DNA from: Gemmatimonadota bacterium
GTDB taxonomy: Bacteria; Latescibacterota; UBA2968; UBA8231
DNA length: 7,854 nucleotides
Assembly: GCA_026706165.1 (NCBI GenBank)
Contig: JAPOZF010000132.1
Location: forward strand, 3,096-10,949
Reading direction: 5' to 3'
In this document: positions 1 through 6,027 of the stretch, one piece after another
Numbering within the stretch: the first letter of the stretch is position 1
How the letters are laid out: each line of letters starts with the position of its first letter
The notes under the pieces: generated by a model
Databases searched by the model: none
What the model was told of the DNA's origin: nothing
The model's input: the letters and a program-made list of their open reading frames with translations, nothing else
Program-made: the position numbers and the translations under genes

Positions 1-1056
1 TACACCCGCCCACCCCAGCTCCCTGCCGCGGCGGCCGAGGCGCCAGTCGTGGGCGCTTTCGTCCATGAACAGCGGCTTGCGCGCGGCGACGCCGTGCACG
101 TCGATGGGGTTCTCCTCGAGATCGTACGGGAACGGCTGCTCGACGTAGAGAACCATGCCGTAGATGCGCGGGTGCTCCACCATCAGTCTGTCGAGAATCA
201 CGTTGACGTACTCGGGCTCGGTGACCGTACAGTTGAAGTCGGCCGAGAGCCAGTCAGCTCCGCAATCGACCGCGATCTCCCCCACCTTGCGCAGGCGCTG
301 GTAGTCCCATTCTTCGTCGTTCCCCCGCAGCTTGATTTTCAGGCAGGTCAGCCCGTCGGTGCGGATCCAGTCCCTGAGCAGTACCGGGTAACCGTCATCC
401 GGTTCGTCCCCGGTGAGCTCCGACCTGTCCAGCGGATCGAGGCCGCCGACGAGATGCCAGGCCGGCAGGCGGTTCCGCCGCGGCCGCAGAAAGTCCGCCG
501 GCCAGGTTCCCGCAAAGTCCACACCGGGTGCGGCCGGCTCGAGATACGCGCCAAGGTCGCGGTTCATGAACCCGCTGCGGTAGGTCTCGTAGGAAGGCAG
601 GTCGTGCAGCTTTCCGTAGGCATCGTGAAGGGCGATGTCGAAGGGCGAGCAGCATACCAGCGCCGCGAGATGCGGCAGCTGCTCGTTGCGCCCGCGGTTG
701 TGCCTTGCCAGGGCCTTTTTCAGCCCTTCCTCCTGAAAGCCGTGACCGATCTCGAGGGGATGCCCCGAGGCTTCGTACCCGGACCACTCCGCGGCCAGAT
801 CGATGCAGAAGCTCTTCAGGGACCGGTGGCGCTCCTCGTACCCCAGGCGGTCGCTCGGCCAGACCCACTGCACGCTCAGCGGCGTCTCACCCCAGCCGAC
901 AGCGGTCTCCCCCCCGGAGGCGGCCACCTCGACCGCCGCTCGCGCGCAGGTGACTTGGGTCAGGGTCTCGGGGCCGAACTTCAGGGGAACCCGCGTCTCC
1001 ACCGGCAGAAAATACAGGGATGCCGCGGTTACGCGGGCGTCGCGAGGGTTCGGCAT
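1..1056 (-). CDS. Enolase-superfamily enzyme (mandelate racemase/muconate lactonizing type), partial, substrate unknown
   Basis: Reading leftward from an ATG at 1056, the frame stays open for 352 codons to the window edge, so the C-terminus is missing. It begins MPNPRDARVTAASLYFLPVE, with the N-terminal capping-domain feel of the superfamily (strand, then RVPLKFG). The barrel half shows CLKIKLRG (KxK, K240 and K242), DFN (D273), VEQPFP (E306) and MDES (D332/E333). These are the positions of the catalytic lysines on strand 2 and of the three Mg2+ ligands on strands 3 to 5. Such enzymes abstract a proton alpha to a carboxylate and stabilise the enolate on Mg2+. The partner base on strand 6 would lie beyond the window. 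An insertion of about 60 residues (roughly 171-230) precedes the KxK. The start lies 7 nt after the argH stop, and TGAGG overlapping that stop can serve as ribosome site, so translation is probably coupled. The family assignment is firm. Epimerase, dehydratase or cycloisomerase activity cannot be told apart. Confidence 0.85.
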   Translation of the reverse strand, partial: MPNPRDARVTAASLYFLPVETRVPLKFGPETLTQVTCARAAVEVAASGGETAVGWGETPLSVQWVWPSDRLGYEERHRSLKSFCIDLAAEWSGYEASGHPLEIGHGFQEEGLKKALARHNRGRNEQLPHLAALVCCSPFDIALHDAYGKLHDLPSYETYRSGFMNRDLGAYLEPAAPGVDFAGTWPADFLRPRRNRLPAWHLVGGLDPLDRSELTGDEPDDGYPVLLRDWIRTDGLTCLKIKLRGNDEEWDYQRLRKVGEIAVDCGADWLSADFNCTVTEPEYVNVILDRLMVEHPRIYGMVLYVEQPFPYDLEENPIDVHGVAARKPLFMDESAHDWRLGRRGRELGWAGV

Positions 1057-1063
1057 ACGCGCC

Positions 1064-2461
1064 TCAGACCGGGTCCGTCCCGGCGAGCCGGGCCCGCGCC
1101 GCCTCGAGCTGGGCGGCTACCGCCTCCGGCCCGGTCCCGCCCCGGACGTTGCGCCGGGCGAGGCTGCGGCGCAGGTCGAGAACCTCGAGGGCGTCCTCCC
1201 CGAAGGCGTCCGAGTGCTTCTGCAGGGCTTCCAGCCCGAGCCCCCGCAGCCCGCAGCCCGCTTCGAGGGCAATGCGCACCACACCCCCGACGACGCGATG
1301 GGCCTCGCGAAAGGGGATCCCCTTGCCGGCGAGGTAGTCGGCGAGGTCGGTCGCCAGTACGGCGTCGTCGACCGCTTCCTTCATGCGCCCGGGGCGGATC
1401 TTCATCGTCGACCAGGCCGCGGTGAACACCTCGAGGCAGTCCGCCGCTGTCTCGAACGAATCGAAAAGGGGCTCCTTGTCCTCCTGGAGATCCTTGGAGT
1501 AGGTGAGGGCCAATCCCTTCATCGTCGTCAGCAGCGCCAGAAGATTGCCGTACACCCTTCCTGTCTTTCCGCGGATCAACTCGAGGGAGTCGGGGTTCTT
1601 CTTCTGCGGCATCATGCTCGACCCTGTGGCGTACGCTTCGTCGAGCTCGACGAAGCCGAACTCGGCCGAAGCCCAGATCACGAGGTCCTCGCAGAACCGG
1701 CTCAGATGCATCATCAGAATCGCCAGCGCCGCCAGCGCCTCGAGCAGGAAGTCGCGGTCGCTGACCGCATCGATGCTGTTCTCGCTGACCCGGCTGAACC
1801 CGAGCTCCCGCGCCATGAACTCCCTGTCGAGCCGGAAGGCGCTGCCGGCGAGGGCCCCGGAACCGAGCGGGAGCACGTCGGCCCGCGCGGCCGCGTTCCG
1901 CAGGCGCCCGCGGTCGCGGTCGAGCATCCAGAACAGGGAGAGGGCGTAATGGCTGAACAGAATCGGCTGCGCCTGCTGCAGGTGGGTGTATCCCGGCAGA
2001 ACGACCGTCTCGCAGTCCTCCGCGGTCCTCACGAGGGTTTCCTGCAGCCTGGAAACCCTGCCGAGGATCCCGGCGACCGCCCCGCGCAGGTACAGACGTT
2101 CGTCGACGTTGACCTGGTCGTTGCGGCTGCGCCCGGTGTGCAGCTTGCCGGCAAGCGGTCCGATCAGGGAGGTCAGCCGCTCCTCGACAGCCATGTGTAT
2201 GTCTTCGAGGCCTGGCTCGAAATCCCGGTCGTCCGCAGTCATTTCCTCTCGTACACGCTCGAGGCCGGCTACGATCTCGTCGCATTCGCCCGGCGTCAGC
2301 AGGGTAGCCCGGGCGAGAGCCCGGGCGTAGACGACGCTCGCTGCGACATCGACATCCAACAGCTTGCGGTCGAAGCCGATGGAGGCGTTGAAGCGCTCCA
2401 TCAGCTCCGCGGTCGCCGACCCAAAGCGGCCCCCCCAGGGTTTGTCGTGGCTGCCCGTCAT
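1064..2461 (-). CDS. argH: Argininosuccinate lyase
   Basis: 465 residues, the usual length. It catalyses the last step of arginine synthesis, splitting argininosuccinate into arginine and fumarate, as a cytosolic homotetramer of the fumarase/aspartase superfamily. Visible landmarks are the N-terminal KPWGGRF, SIGFDRKL, the EDIHM motif (86-90), TGRSRNDQV (109-117), GYTHLQQAQP with the catalytic-site T159/H160, SGALAG (201-206), and the superfamily signature GSSMMPQKKNP (280-290), whose serine is the catalytic base in this family. The ATG at 2461 is chosen because family homology begins directly after it. The open frame continues much further upstream but overlaps argD and has no homology there. 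The gene begins 17 nt after the argD stop, with no good Shine-Dalgarno sequence in that gap. A small hairpin sits there instead, so coupling to argD translation is likely. argF and argG, which often separate argD and argH in arginine clusters, are not between them here. Confidence 0.97.
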   Translation of the reverse strand: MTGSHDKPWGGRFGSATAELMERFNASIGFDRKLLDVDVAASVVYARALARATLLTPGECDEIVAGLERVREEMTADDRDFEPGLEDIHMAVEERLTSLIGPLAGKLHTGRSRNDQVNVDERLYLRGAVAGILGRVSRLQETLVRTAEDCETVVLPGYTHLQQAQPILFSHYALSLFWMLDRDRGRLRNAAARADVLPLGSGALAGSAFRLDREFMARELGFSRVSENSIDAVSDRDFLLEALAALAILMMHLSRFCEDLVIWASAEFGFVELDEAYATGSSMMPQKKNPDSLELIRGKTGRVYGNLLALLTTMKGLALTYSKDLQEDKEPLFDSFETAADCLEVFTAAWSTMKIRPGRMKEAVDDAVLATDLADYLAGKGIPFREAHRVVGGVVRIALEAGCGLRGLGLEALQKHSDAFGEDALEVLDLRRSLARRNVRGGTGPEAVAAQLEAARARLAGTDPV

Positions 2462-2487
2462 CGCCGAAGCAGGGGGGGCTACCCCTG
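2462..2487 (-). other. Short hairpin spanning the argD stop codon, upstream of argH
   Basis: On the minus strand CAGGGG (2487-2482) can pair with CCCCTG (2475-2470) around the 6-nt loop TAGCCC, which begins with the argD stop codon TAG. The hairpin fills most of the 17-nt gap and hides the only G-rich stretch that could act as a ribosome site for argH, whose ATG lies 8 nt further on. No U-run follows, so it is not an intrinsic terminator. A role in making argH translation depend on ribosomes finishing argD is inference; the pairing is what is seen. Confidence 0.35.
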
Positions 2488-3675
2488 TCTCAGGACCTCG
2501 TCGAAAACGTCGACGGCCTCGTCGATCTGACCCTTGTCGATGACCAGGGGAGGAAGAAAGCGAACGATGTCGGTGCCGCAGGGGGCGACGAGGATGTTGC
2601 GCTCCCGGAAGGCGGCCAGGAAATCGGCTGCCTGCTTGCCGGTGACCACCGCTCCCTGAATAAGCCCCCGACCCCTGACTTCGCCGATCTGGTCCGGCCA
2701 GCGCTGGTGAAGCTTCTCGAGGCCGGCTCGCAGGTGCTCCCCCTTCTCCCGCACTCCTTCGAGGAATCCCTCGGCAATCATTTTCTCCATGACCTTCAGG
2801 GCCGCGGCGCAGGCGACCGGGTTGGCCCCGAAGGTGGCGGCGTGGTCTCCCGCTTCGATGGCGTCGGCGACCTTCTGGCGCACCAGCGAGACCCCGATCG
2901 GCAGGCCGCCCCCGAGCGCCTTGGCGAGGGTCATGATGTCCGGCTCCACCCCGTACTGCTGGTATGCCCACAGCGACCCGGTGCGGCCCATGCCGACCTG
3001 GATCTCGTCGAAAACGAGCAGCATGCCGCGCTCGTCGCACAGCGCCCGCAGACCGCTCAGGAACTCGCTGGAGGCGACGTGGATGCCCCCTTCCGCCTGC
3101 AGCGGCTCCACGAGGACCGCGGCGGTCTCGTCGGTGGCCAGCTTCTCGACCGACGCGAAATCGTTGAACTCGGCGAAGTCGATTCCGGGAAGCATCGGTT
3201 CGAACCCCTTGTGGTACTTCGGTTGCCCGGTCGTCGAAACCGAGCCGTAGGTGCGGCCGTGAAAGGAATTGTTGAAGGCGATCAACCTGTTGCGAGGCTT
3301 GTCGGGCCGCGTGTTTCCCCACTTGCGGCAGAACTTCAGGGACGCTTCCCAGGCCTCCGTCCCGCTGTTGCAGAAGAAGGCGCGGTCGGCGAACGAGTTT
3401 TCCACCAGGATCTTCGCGAGCCTCGTCGAAGGGACGGTGTGATACAGGTTGGAGCAGTGGATCAGGAGGGCGGCCTGCTCCTCGATCGCTTTCAGCACGT
3501 CGTAGTCGCCGTGACCGAGCGCGTTGACCGCCAGTCCGCTGACAAAATCGAGGTAGCGGTTGCCGTCGAGGTCGAACAGGTAAACGCCGTTGCCTCTTTC
3601 GAGGACGAAATCAGGGCGCCCGTAAGTCTGCAGGATGTACTGTCTTTCTCCCTCTACTACCTTGTCGGTCCTCAT
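2479..3675 (-). CDS. argD: Acetylornithine aminotransferase (PLP, class III)
   Basis: 398 residues, full length. It transfers an amino group from glutamate to N-acetylglutamate 5-semialdehyde to give N-acetylornithine. Members of this family often also act as succinyldiaminopimelate aminotransferase in lysine synthesis, so dual use is possible. Fold-type I, class III landmarks are present in order: YLDFVSGLAVNALGH (41-55), the phosphate-cup FCNSGTEA (101-108), NNSFHGRT (135-142), VEPLQAEGG (189-197), LLVFDEIQVGMGRTG with D223 contacting the pyridine nitrogen, LAKALGGGLPIG with the Schiff-base lysine K252, and TFGANPVACA (281-290). The ATG at 3675 has GGAG about 10 nt upstream (CACGGAGCAGACGACATG), and homology starts immediately. 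A 30-nt gap separates it from argB. Assignment to ArgD rather than ornithine or GABA aminotransferase rests on the sequence motifs plus the argB/argH neighbours. Confidence 0.96.
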   Translation of the reverse strand: MRTDKVVEGERQYILQTYGRPDFVLERGNGVYLFDLDGNRYLDFVSGLAVNALGHGDYDVLKAIEEQAALLIHCSNLYHTVPSTRLAKILVENSFADRAFFCNSGTEAWEASLKFCRKWGNTRPDKPRNRLIAFNNSFHGRTYGSVSTTGQPKYHKGFEPMLPGIDFAEFNDFASVEKLATDETAAVLVEPLQAEGGIHVASSEFLSGLRALCDERGMLLVFDEIQVGMGRTGSLWAYQQYGVEPDIMTLAKALGGGLPIGVSLVRQKVADAIEAGDHAATFGANPVACAAALKVMEKMIAEGFLEGVREKGEHLRAGLEKLHQRWPDQIGEVRGRGLIQGAVVTGKQAADFLAAFRERNILVAPCGTDIVRFLPPLVIDKGQIDEAVDVFDEVLRQG

Positions 3676-3705
3676 GTCGTCTGCTCCGTGATTGCGGTTG
3701 ATTTC

Positions 3706-4590
3706 CTACTGCACTATCTGCGTTCCTATGCCTTCGTCGGTGAAGAACTCGAGAAGCATCGAGTGCGGAATGCGCCCCTCCACGACATGGGTCTTGCGCA
3801 CCCCTGCCCGCACCGAGTGAACGCAGGCCCGCACCTTCGGGATCATGCCCCCGGCGATGACCCCGGAGGAAATCAGCTCCTCGACCTCGTCCACGTGCAC
3901 CGTCGACATCAGGGTGGAATCGTCGGCCGGGTTGCGCATGATTCCCATTACGTCGGTGAGGAACACCAGCTTCTCCGCCCGCAGGGCGGCGGCGATCTCC
4001 CCCGCTGCCGTGTCGGCGTTGACGTTGTACGACTCTCCACCTTCGCCCCGGCCGATCGGCGCCACCACCGGGATCATGCCAGCTGCGATCAACTCCTCGA
4101 CAGGGCCCGGATCGATGCGCTCGACCTCGCCGACGTAGCCGATGTCGACCGGGGCTCCGTTGCCGTCCCGGGCGGTGTGTCTGCGGACGTGCATGATGCC
4201 TGCCAACCTGGCGGAAACCCCGGCAGCCCTCCCCCCCAGGCGTTCGAGTTGCCCGGCTATCGCGGCGTTGACCACGTCGAACAGAGTCTCCTCCACAACC
4301 TTCATCGTCTCGGCGTCGGTAATCCTCAACCCGTTGACGCGCCGCGTCTCGATTTTGAGCTCCTTCAGCCGCCGGTCTATCGCGGGGCCCCCTCCGTGTA
4401 CGATCACCGGGTTGATCCCCACATGCTCCATGAACACGATATCCTTTAGGATGGTGTCCTCCCCGGGAGCGCCGGTGCCGATGCTTCCCCCGTACTTGAC
4501 CACCACCGTCTTGTCGCGGAACTCCTGGATGTAGGGCAGGGCCTCGACGAGAATGGCCGCCTTGTCGATAAAGGTCTGCAGGGTTGTCAC
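3706..4590 (-). CDS. argB: N-acetylglutamate kinase, probably arginine-sensitive type
   Basis: 294 residues, the usual length. It phosphorylates N-acetylglutamate with ATP to N-acetylglutamyl 5-phosphate, the second step of arginine synthesis. Amino-acid-kinase landmarks: VVVKYGGS with K32, HGGGPAID (65-72), VNGLRITD (85-92, substrate arginine loop), SYNVNADTAA with N191 and D193, LTDVMGI (211-217) and GGMIPKV with K252. Ahead of the kinase core lies a helix-forming extension of about 25 residues (TTLQTFIDKAAILVEALPYI). In this family such an N-helix goes with the hexameric, arginine-feedback-inhibited form. The C-terminal PHSMLLEFFTDEGIGT stretch also resembles those enzymes. Feedback sensitivity is inferred and was not shown. 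The start is GTG at 4590: it overlaps the argR stop by 4 nt (GTGA), has GGGGAA just upstream, and is the point where homology begins. The frame stays open further upstream inside argR, but nothing recognisable is encoded there. Confidence 0.97.
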   Translation of the reverse strand: MTTLQTFIDKAAILVEALPYIQEFRDKTVVVKYGGSIGTGAPGEDTILKDIVFMEHVGINPVIVHGGGPAIDRRLKELKIETRRVNGLRITDAETMKVVEETLFDVVNAAIAGQLERLGGRAAGVSARLAGIMHVRRHTARDGNGAPVDIGYVGEVERIDPGPVEELIAAGMIPVVAPIGRGEGGESYNVNADTAAGEIAAALRAEKLVFLTDVMGIMRNPADDSTLMSTVHVDEVEELISSGVIAGGMIPKVRACVHSVRAGVRKTHVVEGRIPHSMLLEFFTDEGIGTQIVQ

Positions 4591-5066
4591 GTCGCTTCCC
4601 CGCTCTCCGCGACCCGGCCGCCCTGGAGCCGGCTGGCGATCCGGGAACCCTCTTCGGCCGTGCGCGCCAGGGCGAAGATCGTGTTTTCTCCCGCCAGGGT
4701 GCCCAATATTTCCTCCCAGCCCATGCGATCTATCGCTTCGCAGACGGACTGCGCGTGCCCGGAAACCGTCTTGACAATTACCATGTTGTCCGCCCGGTCG
4801 ACCCCGAGCAGGTAGTCCCCCAGCTCTCTTTCGAGAATGCGGCGATCGCGAAGGGTGACGCCTGCCTCCGGCAAGGCGTAGCGAAACCCGCCGTCGGGCC
4901 GGGGCACGCGAACGACTCCGAGCTCCCGCAGGTCCTTCGACAGGGTCGACTGGCTCACCTCGATCGACATCCCGGCAAGGGAGCGAGCCATTTTTTCGTG
5001 CGTGTCGATCTGGTCGCGCTCGAGAAGTTCCCTGATCCTGGCCTGGCGCAATTCCTTGGCCTTCAT
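4587..5066 (-). CDS. argR: Arginine repressor ArgR/AhrC
   Basis: 159 residues, the typical size. It is a hexameric transcription factor that binds ARG boxes when arginine is bound. Residues 1-65 form the winged helix-turn-helix, with the recognition helix in VSQSTLSKDLRELGVVRVP (37-55). Residues about 80-155 form the oligomerisation and arginine-binding domain, seen in DNMVIVKTVSGHAQSVCEAID and WEEILGTLAGENTIFALAR. The co-repressor motif is normally GDD; here it reads GEN (G126-E127-N128), which keeps only one acidic residue. The chosen start is the ATG at 5066, where homology begins. Its ribosome site is weak (CGGGACC abuts it). An in-frame TTG at 5126 would add 20 residues but lies inside the operator and is unlikely. 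argB follows with a 4-nt overlap. Two ARG-like boxes and a promoter sit directly upstream, so self-repression and control of argBDH are expected. Confidence 0.95.
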   Translation of the reverse strand: MKAKELRQARIRELLERDQIDTHEKMARSLAGMSIEVSQSTLSKDLRELGVVRVPRPDGGFRYALPEAGVTLRDRRILERELGDYLLGVDRADNMVIVKTVSGHAQSVCEAIDRMGWEEILGTLAGENTIFALARTAEEGSRIASRLQGGRVAESGEAT

Positions 5067-5111
5067 GGTCCCGGAAGCCTGTCCACATGTCCCCCGATCG
5101 TACGATCTCGG

Positions 5112-5125
5112 TCGATAATTATTCA
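5112..5125 (-). promoter_or_regulatory. ARG box 1 (ArgR operator, promoter-distal)
   Basis: The minus strand reads TGAATAATTATCGA, which matches 12 of 14 positions of the general ARG-box core TGAATwwwwATTCA (left half perfect, right half differing at two places). It lies just downstream of the predicted transcription start of argR. ArgR hexamers usually bind a pair of such boxes; the partner is centred 20 bp upstream. The core consensus is from E. coli and B. subtilis; the match was made by eye. Confidence 0.7.
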
Positions 5126-5131
5126 AAACAA

Positions 5132-5145
5132 CGAATAAAGATTAT
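5132..5145 (-). promoter_or_regulatory. ARG box 2 (ArgR operator, overlapping the -10)
   Basis: The minus strand reads ATAATCTTTATTCG, a weaker box matching about 10 of 14 core positions, with a good right half ATTCG. Its centre (5138.5) is 20 bp from that of box 1 (5118.5), equal to two 18-bp boxes with a 2-bp gap as in the E. coli argR operator. It overlaps five bases of the TATAAT, so bound ArgR would block polymerase. Confidence 0.55.
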
Positions 5146-5173
5146 AACCTATTCCGCTCCCGGAGGTTGTCAA
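5141..5173 (-). promoter_or_regulatory. Sigma-70-type promoter for argRBDH
   Basis: On the minus strand a perfect -35 hexamer TTGACA (5173-5168) and a perfect -10 hexamer TATAAT (5146-5141) are separated by 21 bp, well beyond the usual 16-18 bp. The base pair before the -10 is GGT, not the extended TGn. At the normal 17-bp distance only CAACCT is available as a -35. Either the -10 works with a weak -35, or the long spacer makes a deliberately weak promoter. Start of transcription is predicted near 5134. The TATAAT overlaps the upstream ARG-like box, which supports it as the regulated promoter. Confidence 0.65.
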
Positions 5174-5205
5174 TCCGGGGCTGGGCAACGGAACGCAGGG
5201 AAGGA

Positions 5206-6027
5206 TCAGGGTTCGATCGCCAACTCGTCCGGGCGGACGGAGGATTGTCCCCGGACAGACATCAGCTCGGTCAGACGGCGCTTGAGCTCTCTCGTGTCGA
5301 GGCCTCGGTACAAGCCGCCTCCGGCGGTCAGCGAAATGGCCCGGGATTCCTCGGAGACGACCACGGTGATGGCATCCGTCTCCTGGGAAAGGCCGAGGGC
5401 GGCGCGGTGCCGGGTGCCGAGCCTCTGGTCGGCGACCTTGGCTGCGAGCGGCAGGGTGCAGCGGGCGGCTACAAGGGTTTCTCCAAGCACCACGACCGCC
5501 TGGTCGTGGAGGGGCGAGCGGGGAGTGAAAATCGTGGTCAGCAGGTCGGCCGATACCTTGGCGTCCAGCGGCACTCCTGATTCGATCACCGACTGCAGGC
5601 CCGCTTCCCTGCCGATGACGATCAGGGCGCCGTACCCTTTCTGGGAAAGCTGCTCGGCGCCGTTGGCGATTTCGTCGATCACGCGGGAGGGCTCGGTCCT
5701 GTAGAACCACCTCAGCAGCCGACTCTGACCGAGAACGAGCAGCATGCGGCGCAGCTCCGGCTGAAACACGATTACAAGCAGGATGATGAGGATCGACTGC
5801 ACCTGCGTCAGCAGGTAGGAGGTGGCTGTCAGCTCCTGCCAGTGGGCGGCGAGGGCAATGGTCACCAGCAGAAACAGTCCGACCAGCATCTGCGCCGCCG
5901 GGGTGCCGCGGATCAGGTTGAGGAGGCGGTAGAAGATGAAGGCCACGATGGCGATGTCGACGATGGAGAACACCGAAACCGGAAGGAACCCGAACAGCCT
6001 GAAGAGGATGAGTTCGTCGGCTATCAC
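5206..6027 (-). CDS. cdaA: Membrane diadenylate cyclase CdaA (DisA_N/DAC domain)
   Basis: 273 residues, the same length as characterised CdaA proteins. It condenses two ATP into the second messenger c-di-AMP, which elsewhere controls potassium, osmolyte and cell-wall homeostasis. Three hydrophobic segments at about 20-37, 44-62 and 72-90 form the membrane anchor, followed by the signature FQPELRRML (88-96). The cytosolic DAC domain (about 110-260) shows SPLHDQAVVV (171-180), GTRHRAALG with the RHR motif (206-208), and VVVSEES with the conserved acidic pair (226-227). The usual DGA catalytic motif reads DQA here (D175-Q176-A177), keeping the metal-binding Asp. The start is GTG at 6027, which overlaps the folP stop by 4 nt and has GGAG 8 nt upstream. 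The open frame extends into folP without homology. The common downstream partners cdaR (ybbR) and glmM are missing; the next gene is argR. Confidence 0.94.
   Translation of the reverse strand: MIADELILFRLFGFLPVSVFSIVDIAIVAFIFYRLLNLIRGTPAAQMLVGLFLLVTIALAAHWQELTATSYLLTQVQSILIILLVIVFQPELRRMLLVLGQSRLLRWFYRTEPSRVIDEIANGAEQLSQKGYGALIVIGREAGLQSVIESGVPLDAKVSADLLTTIFTPRSPLHDQAVVVLGETLVAARCTLPLAAKVADQRLGTRHRAALGLSQETDAITVVVSEESRAISLTAGGGLYRGLDTRELKRRLTELMSVRGQSSVRPDELAIEP

Larger units (their letters stand above)
5067..5205 (-). promoter_or_regulatory. argR operon control region (only sizeable intergenic gap)
   Basis: This is the 139-bp gap between the cdaA stop and the argR ATG. It is visibly A+T-rich at 5112-5153, in contrast to everything around it. 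From upstream to downstream on the minus strand it holds a 6-bp hairpin enclosing a -35 element, a -10 element, two ARG-box-like palindromes and a leader of about 65-70 nt. The leader contains the perfect 12-bp palindrome GATCGTACGATC (5096-5107). No tRNA, small gene or riboswitch fold could be recognised in it. The block acts as a transcription boundary between the ftsH-folP-cdaA group and the arginine group. No intrinsic terminator with a U-run is visible after cdaA, so read-through into argR is possible. Confidence 0.75.

Noticed and set aside
49..2530. Long plus-strand open frames of 458 and 575 codons opposite the enolase-family gene and argH
   Set aside because: They lie antisense to well-recognised genes, have Arg/Pro/Gly-rich low-complexity translations and no family motifs; long antisense frames are expected at high G+C.
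2462..3322. Upstream extension of the argH frame to 752 residues
   Set aside because: The extension overlaps argD on the same strand and its translation is unlike any lyase sequence; the family start KPWGGRF follows the ATG at 2461.
2707..4449. Plus-strand open frame of 580 codons opposite argD and argB
   Set aside because: Antisense shadow of two clear enzymes; no recognisable domain and no promoter or ribosome site.
4591..5088. Upstream extension of the argB frame to 460 residues
   Set aside because: It overlaps all of argR in another frame with no homology; the GTG at 4590 has a ribosome site and fits family length.
5067..5126. TTG start at 5126 giving a 179-residue ArgR
   Set aside because: It would place the start codon inside ARG box 1 and just downstream of the predicted transcription start, and the 20 added residues lack homology; the ATG at 5066 gives the family length.
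5159..5179. Possible intrinsic terminator after cdaA
   Set aside because: The stem is only 6 bp with a 9-nt loop and no U-run follows; the next bases lead into the promoter.
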